This document shows positions 15,678-24,404 of a stretch of DNA of 40,168 bases, piece by piece; the first letter of the stretch is position 1, and every line of letters begins with the position of its first letter. This DNA comes from Clostridiaceae bacterium. GTDB taxonomy: Bacteria; Bacillota; Clostridia; Lachnospirales; Lachnospiraceae. The stretch lies in NCBI GenBank assembly GCA_009911305.1, contig QXXC01000036.1:1-40168 (forward strand), read 5' to 3'. The notes beneath the pieces are model-generated. The model worked only from the letters and a program-made list of their open reading frames with translations, made no database searches and was not told where the DNA came from. A program made the position numbers and the translations under genes.

Positions 15678-16301
15678 ATGAGACTGCCAAATCACATCGG
15701 AATCATCCCTGACGGCAACCGGAGATGGGCTGTCGGGCAGGGGCTTCATAAACAGGACGGATACGACAGGGGCATTTCCCCAGGCCTTACGCTGTACCGG
15801 GCCTGCCGCGATCTGGGAATCCGGGAAATGTCCTTTTACGGCTTCACGGCGGACAATGCGAAACGGCCCGTCGCGCAGCGGCGCGCCTTTACAAACGCCT
15901 GCGTCAAAGCCGTGGAGGTTCTTTCCCACGAGGACGCAGCGCTTCTGGTTCTCGGAAACGCCGGTTCCGCCAGCTTTCCGCCGGAGCTTTTGCCCTACAC
16001 CACGCGCCGCGTGTTCGGGGACGGGCGTATGAATATCAATTTTCTGGTCAATTACAGCCTGGAATGGGATCTGGGAATGAAAAAGGGCGCCATCGGCCCC
16101 GCCCTGCGCACAGCCGGCCTTCCCAGGGTGGATCTCATCATCCGCTGGGGCGGAAGAAGGCGGCTGTCCGGGTTTCTGCCCATCCAGTCCGCCTACGCTG
16201 ATTTCTATGTTGTGGATGATTACTGGCCTGATTTTCGCACCGAACACCTGATGGACGCGCTGCGCTGGTATGCAAAGCAGGACGTCACGCTCGGCGGCTG
16301 A
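15678..16301 (+). CDS. Divergent cis-prenyltransferase (undecaprenyl diphosphate synthase family)
   Basis: A 207-residue protein, clearly shorter than normal UppS (about 240-250). The family hallmark HIGIIPDGNRRWA is kept (D12, the Mg/diphosphate-binding Asp; R16), as is FTADNAKRP corresponding to the usual FSxENWxRP. C-terminally, IIRWGGRRRLSGFLPIQ and AYADFYV replace the canonical IRTGGExRxSNFLLWQ and AYxELYF. Several normally conserved residues are therefore changed (His to Tyr in the G-H-x-x-G region, Trp lost, T-G-G-E to W-G-G-R, final Glu to Asp). The start at 15678 has GGAGG 5 bases upstream; an open frame continues to 15480 but crosses the promoter. A monocistronic unit. It may make a shorter prenyl chain, or have lost synthase activity. 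It is unlikely to be the sole housekeeping UppS. Confidence 0.72.
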   Translation: MRLPNHIGIIPDGNRRWAVGQGLHKQDGYDRGISPGLTLYRACRDLGIREMSFYGFTADNAKRPVAQRRAFTNACVKAVEVLSHEDAALLVLGNAGSASFPPELLPYTTRRVFGDGRMNINFLVNYSLEWDLGMKKGAIGPALRTAGLPRVDLIIRWGGRRRLSGFLPIQSAYADFYVVDDYWPDFRTEHLMDALRWYAKQDVTLGG

Positions 16302-16334
16302 CCTTGCGCGGCCCTGCATGAATCGCCGGGTAAA

Positions 16335-16369
16335 CAGGGCCCGCTGTCCGCAGGCCCCTGATTTTATTT
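16335..16369. terminator. Bidirectional terminator between the prenyltransferase gene and tyrS
   Basis: CAGGGCCCGC, loop TGTCC, GCAGGCCCCTG (16335-16360) is a GC-rich stem followed on the plus strand by ATTTTATTT. On the minus strand it lies directly after the tyrS stop and is followed by TTT. It fits termination of the two converging genes. Confidence 0.65.
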
Positions 16370-17587
16370 CAGGACAATTCTCTTAAAATTCTTCTTTCCC
16401 CGTTTCACCACGATCCCGTCTCCGGAGAGCTGGGCTTTGGTGTAAACGGCCCTGATGTCCTTCACCTGCGCGCCGTCCACGCTGACGCCGCCCTGTTCTA
16501 CGTTCCGCCTCGCCTCGGATCTGGACGGGGCCAGCCCGGATTTCTGGAGAATAGCCAGCAGATCAATCTCGTCCCCGTTAAAATCGTCTTCCCCCAGCTT
16601 TGCGGTCGGCATATCAGCCGCGCTGCCGCCGGTGAAGATCGCTTTGGCCGCTTCCTTCGCCTTATTTGCCTCCTCCTGTCCGTGTACCAGGCCTGTCAGC
16701 TCAAATGCCAGGATTTCCTTGGCCGTATTGAGCTGGCTTCCCTCCCACTGATCCATCTCGTCGATCTGCTCCAGCGGAAGGAAGGTCAGCATGCGTAAGC
16801 ATTTCAGCACATCCGCGTCCGCCACATTTCTCCAATACTGGTAAAACTCAAAGGGCGACGTCTTGTTCGGATCCAGCCATACCGCGCCGGACTGGGTTTT
16901 GCCCATCTTCTTTCCCTCTGAATTCAGCAGCAGGGTGATGGTCATGGCGTGGGCGTCCTTCCCGAGCTTTCTGCGGATCAGCTCCGTTCCGCCGAGCATA
17001 TTGCTCCACTGATCATCCCCGCCGAACTGCATATTGCAGCCATAGTTCTGGAACAGCATATAGAAATCATAGCTCTGCATGATCATGTAGTTAAATTCCA
17101 GGAAGCTCAATCCCCGCTCCATCCTCTGCTTATAGCACTCTGCTGTCAGCATGCGGTTTACACTGAAGTGCGGCCCCACCTCGCGCAGAAGCTGCACATA
17201 ATTCAGATCCATCAGCCACTCCGCATTGTTGACCATCAGGGCCTTGCCGTCCGAAAAATCGATAAACCGGCTCATCTGCTCTTTAAAGCAGTCGCAGTTG
17301 TGCTGAATCGTCTCAACGGTCATCATCTGGCGCATATCCGTTCTGCCGGACGGATCCCCGATCATGCCGGTCCCGCCTCCCAGCAGGGCGATCGGCCGGT
17401 TGCCCGCCATCTGCAGGCGCTTCATCAGGCAGAGCGCCATAAAGTGGCCGACGTGAAGGCTGTCCGCCGTGGGATCAAAGCCAATATAAAACGTGGCCTT
17501 TCCCTCATTGACCATCTTTTTTATCTCATCCTCGTTTGTCACCTGCGCGATCAGCCCTCTCGCGATCAGCTCCTCGTAAATCTGCAT
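16364..17587 (-). CDS. tyrS: Tyrosyl-tRNA synthetase
   Basis: A 407-residue class I synthetase of the bacterial TyrRS type. The HIGH-type motif is HVGH at residues 45-48, and the KMSKS-type motif is KMGKT, following LLNSEGK near residue 230. The tyrosine pocket is recognisable from [14 protein letters not shown] and FGGDDQWSN. The last 65 residues form an S4 RNA-binding domain ([28 protein letters not shown]) that contacts tRNA-Tyr. It charges tRNA-Tyr with tyrosine in the cytoplasm. GGAAGGAG lies upstream of the ATG at 17587. A full T-box leader with a UAC specifier precedes it, so synthesis rises when uncharged tRNA-Tyr accumulates. Confidence 0.96.
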   Translation of the reverse strand: MQIYEELIARGLIAQVTNEDEIKKMVNEGKATFYIGFDPTADSLHVGHFMALCLMKRLQMAGNRPIALLGGGTGMIGDPSGRTDMRQMMTVETIQHNCDCFKEQMSRFIDFSDGKALMVNNAEWLMDLNYVQLLREVGPHFSVNRMLTAECYKQRMERGLSFLEFNYMIMQSYDFYMLFQNYGCNMQFGGDDQWSNMLGGTELIRRKLGKDAHAMTITLLLNSEGKKMGKTQSGAVWLDPNKTSPFEFYQYWRNVADADVLKCLRMLTFLPLEQIDEMDQWEGSQLNTAKEILAFELTGLVHGQEEANKAKEAAKAIFTGGSAADMPTAKLGEDDFNGDEIDLLAILQKSGLAPSRSEARRNVEQGGVSVDGAQVKDIRAVYTKAQLSGDGIVVKRGKKNFKRIVLK

Positions 17588-17627
17588 GGTTGCTTCTCCT
17601 TCCTTATCATATGCGGGTTTTTCCCGT

Positions 17628-17948
17628 AAAAAAAGACCCTGTCCTTTTCGCCAAGGACGGGGTCTTCGCCCGTGTTACCACCTTTTTTCACAGGCTGCTC
17701 GCACAGCCTGCCTCATCAAGTCCCGGGACGCTTAAATCCCCGGTACTCTGGCATGATAACGTATGCCCTGCGTCGCAGCCTGCCGGGCGCGTTCCTGCGC
17801 CTTTGGGTGCGCGGCTCCGAGATGTATTCACCCGTCTGCGGTGCGCGCGCCTCTCATCTCCCGGCCGCTTTCTGTCCGCCCTGTTCAGACCGCTACTTCT
17901 TCTCTTCTCTGCCTTTTTCTGCATGTGCCAAGTTGATTGGCTTTTGTA
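17628..17948 (-). promoter_or_regulatory. Tyrosine T-box riboswitch (tyrS leader)
   Basis: The leader of tyrS. Read on the minus strand it contains a long structured Stem I with a specifier region GGTGAATACATCTC in which TAC (17824-17826) is the Tyr codon. The T-box proper, AAGGTGGTAACACGGGC (about 17667-17684), offers UGGU to pair with the ACCA end of tRNA-Tyr. A strong terminator follows (GACCCCGTCCTT, loop, AAGGACAGGGTC, then T7; 17628-17665), whose 5' strand overlaps the antiterminator. Known mechanism: uncharged tRNA stabilises the antiterminator and lets tyrS be transcribed. All parts agree, so the tRNA identity is well supported. Confidence 0.93.
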
Positions 17949-17954
17949 GTAAGT

Positions 17955-17983
17955 ATTATAAAAACTTTCGCGGCGGATGTCAA
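17955..17983 (-). promoter_or_regulatory. Consensus sigma-A promoter of the tyrS T-box transcript
   Basis: A perfect TTGACA (17978-17983), 17-bp spacer and perfect TATAAT (17955-17960) on the minus strand. Predicted start near 17948, which defines the 5' end of the T-box leader. Confidence 0.9.
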
Positions 17984-18017
17984 GGAGGATTTGGTTTTGC
18001 TCTGCCGTTTGCGGGCG

Positions 18018-18326
18018 CTATCGGCGCCCCTCTTCCAGAGACGGCGTATAAACCATCCGCCCTGCCTCATCCTCTATCAGCACAGAATGCGGCGGAATCT
18101 CTGTTTTTTCATACACATACCGATCATCGCCAAAATTTCCCACAGCCGTCAGCCGCCCCCCATAAACGGTCTTCTGCACCGTGCCGTCCTCCTTCAGATA
18201 CGCGAAATCCGTCATTTCTTCCCGAACCGCCTTCCTGCAAAACTCTGACCAGACGCCATAATGATTGACTATATCCTGCCTGTATTCCTCCCATTCTTCA
18301 CGATCCAGGTGATAAGTGCCTGAAAC
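18018..18326 (-). pseudogene. Remnant of a larger protein gene (C-terminal fragment, no usable start)
   Basis: The minus-strand frame has good coding character for about 100 codons (HLDREEWEEYRQDIVNHYG, then TDFAYLKEDGTVQKTVYGG and IPPHSVLIEDEAG) and ends at a TAG at 18018-18020. It begins directly after a stop near 18330, with no ATG until an internal Met (18215) that has no good ribosome site. Another frame continues upstream for about 15 codons with a plausible peptide (GFAGIVENKSMFQAL), which suggests a frameshift. The DGTVQKTVYGG...NFGDD pattern resembles the C-terminal beta domain of large glycosidase-like proteins, but this is a weak resemblance. It abuts the tyrS promoter. Alternatively a 65-residue gene starts at 18215. 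Confidence 0.45.
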
Positions 18327-18359
18327 ATGCTTTTATTTTCCACAATACCCGCAAATCCC

Positions 18360-18388
18360 TTTACATCTCCCCCAAACCCTGCTAAAAT
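18360..18388 (+). promoter_or_regulatory. Promoter of the pth-mfd operon
   Basis: TTTACA (18360-18365), 17-bp spacer, TAAAAT (18383-18388); each box deviates from consensus at one position. Predicted start near 18395, just ahead of a perfect hairpin. Confidence 0.7.
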
Positions 18389-18400
18389 AACATAAATGCG

Positions 18401-18433
18401 AAGCGTTAGCCCATCTTACTGCGGCTAACGCTT
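18401..18433 (+). promoter_or_regulatory. Perfect 11-bp hairpin at the 5' end of the pth-mfd mRNA
   Basis: AAGCGTTAGCC (18401-18411) and GGCTAACGCTT (18423-18433) are perfectly complementary with an 11-nt loop. No U-tract follows, so it is not a classical terminator. Sitting within a few bases of the predicted transcription start, it may protect the 5' end of the mRNA from decay, or be a DNA-binding dyad. Confidence 0.55.
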
Positions 18434-18486
18434 AAGTCATGTCCAAACATTTAACCCAAACAGGAATGAAACGGAGATCCGATAAT

Positions 18487-19092
18487 ATGTATATAATAGC
18501 TGGCCTGGGAAATCCGGGCAGACCATATGAACACACCCGCCACAACGCCGGCTTCATGGCGCTTGACAAGCTGGCCGCCCGCTGCGGCATTGACATTACC
18601 GAACACGCCCACAAAGCCCTGATCGGAAAGGGCTTTATCGAAGGAAGCCGCGTCCTCCTCGTAAAGCCGCAGACTTTCATGAATGCAAGCGGCGAAAGCA
18701 TCCGCTCGGTCATGGACTACTATAAGGCAGAGCCGGGACAGCTCATCGTCATTTATGACGATATCAGCCTGGAGCCTGGGATGCTGCGCGTGCGGGGAAA
18801 GGGAAGCGCGGGCGGGCACAACGGAATCAAGAGCATTATCGCCTGCTTAGGCTCCCAGGACTTTCCCCGCATCCGCATCGGGGTCGGAGCAAAGCCGGAG
18901 CGCATGGATCTGGCGGACTATGTGCTGGGCCATTTTTCCAGAGACGAACTTGAACGCATGGATACAGCCTTTACAGACGGAGCGGCGGCCGCTGTTTCCA
19001 TGATCACAGAGGGAATCAGCGCGGCAATGAATCATTTTAACGGAGCGGCCCGGAAACCGAAGCCGGAAACAACCGGGCAGAAAGAGGAGTGA
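18487..19092 (+). CDS. pth: Peptidyl-tRNA hydrolase
   Basis: A 201-residue Pth of normal length. The N-terminus MYIIAGLGNPGRPYEHTRHN contains N9 and the catalytic His19. KPQTFMNASGES, YDDISLEPG and GSAGGHNGIKS are the other family blocks. It releases tRNA from peptidyl-tRNAs that drop off the ribosome and is essential in most bacteria. The start at 18487 has GGAG 10 bases upstream; an in-frame ATG at 18439 would add an unusual 16-residue tail. The stop is 1 bp before mfd, and pth-mfd is a conserved neighbour pair in Firmicutes. Confidence 0.95.
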   Translation: MYIIAGLGNPGRPYEHTRHNAGFMALDKLAARCGIDITEHAHKALIGKGFIEGSRVLLVKPQTFMNASGESIRSVMDYYKAEPGQLIVIYDDISLEPGMLRVRGKGSAGGHNGIKSIIACLGSQDFPRIRIGVGAKPERMDLADYVLGHFSRDELERMDTAFTDGAAAAVSMITEGISAAMNHFNGAARKPKPETTGQKEE

Positions 19093-19093
19093 C

Positions 19094-22000
19094 ATGGGAA
19101 GGATTTTTGCAAACCCAATGGATGAGCTGGTCGAATTTCAGGAGCTTAAGCAGGATCTCACAGGGGGCCTGGGCCCCGTCCTCTTAAGCGGCTGCATTGA
19201 TTCCCAGAAGGCCCACCTAATCTCCGAGCTCTCGGGACTTACGCCCTGGAAGCTGGTGATCACCTATGATGAGCAGAAGGCGAGGGAAATCTGCGACGAC
19301 TGCCGCTGCTTCTGCCCGGATACGTACCTGTACCCGTCCAGGGATCTCTTATTTTACAGCTCCGACATCCAGGGCAATCTTCTGACCCGCCAGAGGATGC
19401 AGGTCATCCGCCGCATCTTTGAGGGCGCGGGCGGCGTCATTGTCGCCACCATAGACGGCCTGATGGACTGCCTGCTTCCCCTTGAGACGCTTATGGAAAG
19501 CCGCGTCTGCCTCGAAAACGGCCAGGCGCTCGACGTTCCCGCTCTCCAGCTCTCCCTGACAAAGCTCGGATATGAAAAGGTCGCCCAGGTTGACGGAAGC
19601 GGCCAGTTTTCTGTCCGCGGCGGGATCATCGACATTTTCCCGCTCACAGAGGAAACGCCGGTCCGCATCGAGCTGTGGGGGGATGAAATCGATTCCATCC
19701 GCGCCTTTGACCCTGAAAGCCAGAGATCCGTTGAACAGCTTGAGCAGACGGTCATCTATCCGGCCACGGAGCTCGTCCTGACTCCCGCTGCCATCGAAAA
19801 CGGCGCCGCCGCCATCGAGGCTGAAAGGGCCCGCTATGTAAAGGCCCTGCGGGAGCAGATGAAAACCGAGGCGGCCCACCGCATCGACTCCTCGATCCGC
19901 GAGATCCTCGACGGCTTAAAGGAGGGCTTAAGGCTGCGCGGGCTGGGAAGCTTTATCCGGTATTTCTGCAAAGAGACCGTGTCCTTTGTCCAGTATTTCC
20001 CGGAGGATCGGCTCACCGTCTTTCTCGACGAGCCGCTCCGCTTAAAGGAAAAGGGGGAGGTCATAGAGCAGGAATTCCGGGAAAGCATGTCCCACCGGCT
20101 GGAAAACGGCTACCTCCTCCCGGGACAGACCGATTTTCTCTTCACCTTAAAGGCTGTGCTCGCCATGTCCATGAAAAAGCGCGCGCTTCTCATGCTCGGC
20201 CTCAAGCAGCGCCTTCCCGGCATATCCGTCCAGAAAAAATACGACATATCCGTCAAATCCGTCCACTCCTACCAGAACGCCTTTGAGCTTCTCATCGGGG
20301 ATCTGGCCAGGTGGAAAAAGGAGAAATACCGGGTTGTCCTCCTCTCCGCCTCCCGCACCCGCGCCAGCCGCCTGGCCGGCGATCTGAGGGAATACGATCT
20401 GAAGGCGTTCTGTCCCGACGAAGGCCAGATACACGTTCAGCCAGGTGAAATCATGGTCGCATACGGAAACCTCCACCGCGGCTTTGAGTACCCGCTGATC
20501 AAATTTGTGGTGATCACCGAGGGGGACATGTTCGGCGCAGGCAGCCAGAACAAAAAACGCAGAAAGCACGCCTACCAGGGAAAGAAAATCCAGAGCTTTT
20601 CGGATCTGTCCGTGGGCGATTTTGTCGTGCATGAAAACCACGGCCTCGGTATTTACCGCGGCATTGAAAAGATCGAGCGCGATCGGATCACAAAGGATTA
20701 CATCAAAATCGAGTATCAGGACGGGGGGAACCTCTACCTGCCCGCCACGCGCCTTGAGGGAATCCAGAAATACGCCGGCTCCGACGCAAAGCCGCCAAAG
20801 CTCAATAAGCTGGGAACCGCGGAATGGAACAAAACCAAGAAGCGCGTGCGCGGCGCGGTCCGCGAGATCGCAAAGGATCTTGTGGAGCTCTACGCCGCCC
20901 GCCAGAAAAGCCAGGGCTATCAGTACGGGCCTGACACGATATGGCAAAAGGAATTTGAGGAGATGTTCCCCTTTGAGGAGACGGAGGATCAGCTTGAGGC
21001 CATCGAGGCTGCGAAGCGCGACATGGAGAGCACAAAGATCATGGATCGCCTGATTTGCGGCGATGTCGGCTACGGAAAGACGGAGATTGCCCTGCGCGCC
21101 GCCTTTAAAGCCGTGCAGGAGAGCCGCCAGGTGGTCTATCTCGTCCCCACCACCATCCTCGCCCAGCAGCATTACAACACCTTTGTACAGCGCATGAAGG
21201 ACTTCCCGGTCCGGGTCGATATGCTCTCGCGCTTCCGCACACAGAAGGAGCAGAAAAAGACCCTCGCGGATCTGAAAAAAGGCCTTGTGGACGTGCTCAT
21301 CGGCACGCACCGGGTTCTCTCAAAGGATGTGGAATTTAAAAACTTAGGCCTTCTGATCATCGATGAGGAGCAGCGCTTTGGCGTGACGCACAAGGAACGG
21401 ATCAAGAAGCTGAAGGAAAATGTGGATGTACTGACCCTGACCGCCACCCCCATCCCCCGCACGCTCCATATGAGCCTCATCGGCATCCGCGACATGAGCG
21501 TCTTAGAGGAGCCGCCCGTGGATCGCCTGCCCATTCAGACGTATGTCATGGAGTACAATGACGAGATGGTGCGCGAGGCCATCCACCGGGAGCTGGCCCG
21601 CGGCGGACAGGTCTACTATGTCTATAACCGCGTGGGCCATATCGACGAGATTGCGGGCCGCGTGGCGTCCCTGGTCCCGGAGGCCAGCGTCGTCTTCGCC
21701 CACGGCCAGATGCGCGAGCACGAGCTGGAACGCATTATGCTGGATTTCGTGAGCGGCGACATCGACGTCCTGGTATCCACAACGATCATCGAAACCGGCC
21801 TTGATATCCCCAATGCCAACACGATTATCATCCACGACGCGGACCGCCTGGGCCTCTCCCAGCTCTACCAGATCCGCGGACGCGTGGGGCGGTCCAGCCG
21901 CACCTCCTACGCCTTCCTGATGTACCGCCGCGATAAGCTCCTGCGCGAGGAGGCTGAAAAGCGCCTCCAGGCCATCCGGGAATTCACGGAGCTGGGCAGC

Positions 22001-22687
22001 GGCATCAAGATCGCCATGCGCGATTTGGAGCTGCGGGGCGCCGGAAACCTCCTGGGCGCCGAGCAGCACGGCCACATGGAGGCCATCGGTTATGATCTGT
22101 ACTGCAAGCTCTTAAATGAGGCCGTCCTCGCCCTCAAAGGTGAACACACCGAAGACTTTGAAACCGTGGTGGACTGCAACATTGACGCCTACATCCCTGC
22201 CTCCTACATCCGCAATGAGTACCAGAAGCTCGATATATACAAGCGGATCTCCGGCATCGAAAACCAGGACGAATACTCCGACATGCAGGATGAGCTCATT
22301 GACCGCTTCGGCGATATCCCGGGGCCTGTGGAAAACCTCCTGCTCATCGCCCGCATCAAGGCCATGGCCCATCAGGCTGACATCACGGAGGTCAATATCA
22401 ACCGCCAGGAAATCACACTGAGCCTGCGCGCGCAGGCCGGCCTCGACGCTGCGCGTATGCCGGCTCTGATCAGCGAATACAAAGGGGCGCTGAAATTCAG
22501 CGGGGGCGGTACGCCGTCCCTGTTTTATCAGGATCAGAGAAAGAAATACAGGGACTGCTCCGCTATGCTCCTGAAAGCGCAGGAGATTTTGCAAAAGCTG
22601 GGGGAGCTGCGCCTCTCTCCGGCCGGGATGGGAAAACTTTCCGGCAAATCGCACAAAACTATTGCCTCCGGCCCTTTTTTATCATAA
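19094..22687 (+). CDS. mfd: Transcription-repair coupling factor Mfd
   Basis: A 1197-residue, full-length Mfd. The N-terminal UvrB-like modules run to about residue 350 (DTYLYPSRDLLFYSS, RGGIIDIFPLTEE). The RNA-polymerase-interacting CarD-like domain begins near 506 (VGDFVVHENHGLGIYRGIE). The RecG-like SF2 translocase has Walker A GDVGYGKTE near 655, DEEQRFG near 756, TLTATPIPRTL, and motif V/VI STTIIETGLDIPN and QIRGRVGRS. The C-terminal TRCF domain follows (about 1000-1150). Mfd pushes stalled RNA polymerase off lesions and recruits UvrA. The ATG lies 1 bp after the pth stop, with AGAGGAG just upstream, so it is translationally linked to pth. Confidence 0.97.
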   Translation: MGRIFANPMDELVEFQELKQDLTGGLGPVLLSGCIDSQKAHLISELSGLTPWKLVITYDEQKAREICDDCRCFCPDTYLYPSRDLLFYSSDIQGNLLTRQRMQVIRRIFEGAGGVIVATIDGLMDCLLPLETLMESRVCLENGQALDVPALQLSLTKLGYEKVAQVDGSGQFSVRGGIIDIFPLTEETPVRIELWGDEIDSIRAFDPESQRSVEQLEQTVIYPATELVLTPAAIENGAAAIEAERARYVKALREQMKTEAAHRIDSSIREILDGLKEGLRLRGLGSFIRYFCKETVSFVQYFPEDRLTVFLDEPLRLKEKGEVIEQEFRESMSHRLENGYLLPGQTDFLFTLKAVLAMSMKKRALLMLGLKQRLPGISVQKKYDISVKSVHSYQNAFELLIGDLARWKKEKYRVVLLSASRTRASRLAGDLREYDLKAFCPDEGQIHVQPGEIMVAYGNLHRGFEYPLIKFVVITEGDMFGAGSQNKKRRKHAYQGKKIQSFSDLSVGDFVVHENHGLGIYRGIEKIERDRITKDYIKIEYQDGGNLYLPATRLEGIQKYAGSDAKPPKLNKLGTAEWNKTKKRVRGAVREIAKDLVELYAARQKSQGYQYGPDTIWQKEFEEMFPFEETEDQLEAIEAAKRDMESTKIMDRLICGDVGYGKTEIALRAAFKAVQESRQVVYLVPTTILAQQHYNTFVQRMKDFPVRVDMLSRFRTQKEQKKTLADLKKGLVDVLIGTHRVLSKDVEFKNLGLLIIDEEQRFGVTHKERIKKLKENVDVLTLTATPIPRTLHMSLIGIRDMSVLEEPPVDRLPIQTYVMEYNDEMVREAIHRELARGGQVYYVYNRVGHIDEIAGRVASLVPEASVVFAHGQMREHELERIMLDFVSGDIDVLVSTTIIETGLDIPNANTIIIHDADRLGLSQLYQIRGRVGRSSRTSYAFLMYRRDKLLREEAEKRLQAIREFTELGSGIKIAMRDLELRGAGNLLGAEQHGHMEAIGYDLYCKLLNEAVLALKGEHTEDFETVVDCNIDAYIPASYIRNEYQKLDIYKRISGIENQDEYSDMQDELIDRFGDIPGPVENLLLIARIKAMAHQADITEVNINRQEITLSLRAQAGLDAARMPALISEYKGALKFSGGGTPSLFYQDQRKKYRDCSAMLLKAQEILQKLGELRLSPAGMGKLSGKSHKTIASGPFLS

Positions 22688-22733
22688 AATAGAACTATAC
22701 ACATAAATATTGTGACAGGAGGGGGAAGGCAAT

Positions 22734-24401
22734 ATGGCAATTTTTGATTTTTTTAACAAAAAGAACGAAACAGCCAAAAAAAGTGAAACCATTGTCCGGA
22801 AAAAACCGGAACCGGCTGCCAGTGTCATCAGCGAGAGCGGTTTAAACCAGGTTAAAAACATGACAGAGGAAATCCGCAGCCATTCGCGAAACGATTTCGG
22901 CCCGGAATCTGATAAAAAGGACGATATCCATACCTTCTGCCTGGCTCTGGAGCGGTCTGCAAGAAAGCATGTGGAAAAACAGCAGGCCCGGGCGCAGAAG
23001 GACGGGCAGGCGTCTGAGACACTGCCGGTGGACGCATTATCTCTCTTTCATGTTTCAGCGGATCACATGACGGCATATGCCTGTGTTCTTCCGCCGCTCA
23101 ACGGCGGAAAGGAGATCAATACAGAGCAGTTTATGGAAGATATGCGCTATGAGGGCATCAGCGCCGGTATCGACATGGAAGCGGTACAGGCTCTGGGAGA
23201 AGAACGAAAGTATCTTCGCATCCTCCAGATTGCGCAGGGAACGCAGCCGCAGGACGGCAGGGACGGGGAGCTGGAGGAAATGTACAGCCGCGGGCTGGAG
23301 CAGACGCTGGAGCTGGATGAGAATCAGGCTCTCTCCGGGCTGGATTTCCGAAAACAGCACGCGATCGAAACGATCCGCAAGGGCGACATTATCTGCCGCA
23401 TCAAGCCGCCTGTGGAAGCGCAGGACGGATTCGACGTTTCAGGGCGCGCGCTCTACGCAAAAAGAGGGCAGCCCGCATATGTGCCCCAGGGTGAGAATAC
23501 CAGCCTCTCAGAGGACGGATCCATTCTGTGCTCGGACTCCAACGGAATCCTGATGATGGATGGAGACGATTTTTCTGTCCGCAGCCACCATGTCCTGGAA
23601 AAGGACTCCGGCGTTGATATGAATGATCAGAATTATGAGGGCTCCCTGCTCATTTACGGAGATCTCGAGGACGGGGAAAGCGTGGCGGCCACCGGGGATA
23701 TTATTATCAACGGCGATGTCAGGGGCGGCAAGATCCTGGCCGGCGGAACGATCCGGGTAAACGGGGATATCAAGGGCGCTCCGGGGACGCAGGTGGAAGC
23801 CAGACGGCAGATCCAGTGCGTCATCATGGAAAACTGCCTTGCCGTCGCCGGCGAGGATATCTATGCAGAAGTGATTACGAACAGCACCGCCATCAGCGAG
23901 GAGGGATCCGTCTATGCGCTGATGGGCAGAGGGCTGCTCTTCGGCGGCGATGTCACGGCAGGCCGATCCATCTACGCCAAAAAGATCGGCAATATTTCCG
24001 GCTGTATCAACTGCGTTACCTTGGGTTTCGGCGTCAGGCTCGACAAGCAGAGAGCTTCCCTGACCAGGGAACTGGATACGATTCGCGAGAACCGCGAACA
24101 GGCGCGCAAAAGTATTTCCTATATGAAGGCGGCCGGCGTCAGCAATCAGCGCGGCGATCAGTGGGAGGAATACCAGAAGCTCATTGAAAAGCGCAAAATG
24201 TATGACAGGACGTTGAAAAACAAGATGCAGGAGCTGGAGGATCTGGAGAAACGGATCCATGTCAACCGGCCCGAAAGCATCTGCTGCGACGAGATGTTTC
24301 CGGGAACGCATATCAATATCGACGGCTGCGAGCTGGAGGTTGTGGAGAAGGAGGCAGACTGCAGGGTACATGCAGAGTCCAAGAAGATTATAATGAGGTA
24401 A
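22734..24401 (+). CDS. FapA/DUF342-domain protein
   Basis: A 555-residue soluble protein. A basic N-terminus (MAIFDFFNKKNETAKKSE) is followed by a charged linker. The FapA (DUF342) domain is recognisable from GDIICRIKPPVEAQDGFDV, then the right-handed beta-helix-like repeats with alternating G-D-I/V motifs (GDLEDGESVAATGDIIINGD, GGTIRVNGDI) and GRSIYAKKIGNISG. A coiled-coil segment lies at about 440-510 (LTRELDTIRENREQARKS, EKRKMYDRTLKNKMQELEDL). The family is named after Vibrio FapA, which works in polar flagellar assembly. Many non-flagellated Clostridia carry homologues of unknown role, and no flagellar gene lies here. AGGAGGGGG precedes the ATG. It is 3 bp before the PHP gene, so the two are coupled. 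Confidence 0.82.
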   Translation: MAIFDFFNKKNETAKKSETIVRKKPEPAASVISESGLNQVKNMTEEIRSHSRNDFGPESDKKDDIHTFCLALERSARKHVEKQQARAQKDGQASETLPVDALSLFHVSADHMTAYACVLPPLNGGKEINTEQFMEDMRYEGISAGIDMEAVQALGEERKYLRILQIAQGTQPQDGRDGELEEMYSRGLEQTLELDENQALSGLDFRKQHAIETIRKGDIICRIKPPVEAQDGFDVSGRALYAKRGQPAYVPQGENTSLSEDGSILCSDSNGILMMDGDDFSVRSHHVLEKDSGVDMNDQNYEGSLLIYGDLEDGESVAATGDIIINGDVRGGKILAGGTIRVNGDIKGAPGTQVEARRQIQCVIMENCLAVAGEDIYAEVITNSTAISEEGSVYALMGRGLLFGGDVTAGRSIYAKKIGNISGCINCVTLGFGVRLDKQRASLTRELDTIRENREQARKSISYMKAAGVSNQRGDQWEEYQKLIEKRKMYDRTLKNKMQELEDLEKRIHVNRPESICCDEMFPGTHINIDGCELEVVEKEADCRVHAESKKIIMR

Positions 24402-24404
24402 ACC

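Noticed and set aside
20147..21310. 387-codon open frame on the minus strand
   Set aside because: Antisense to the Mfd translocase region; no recognisable domain.
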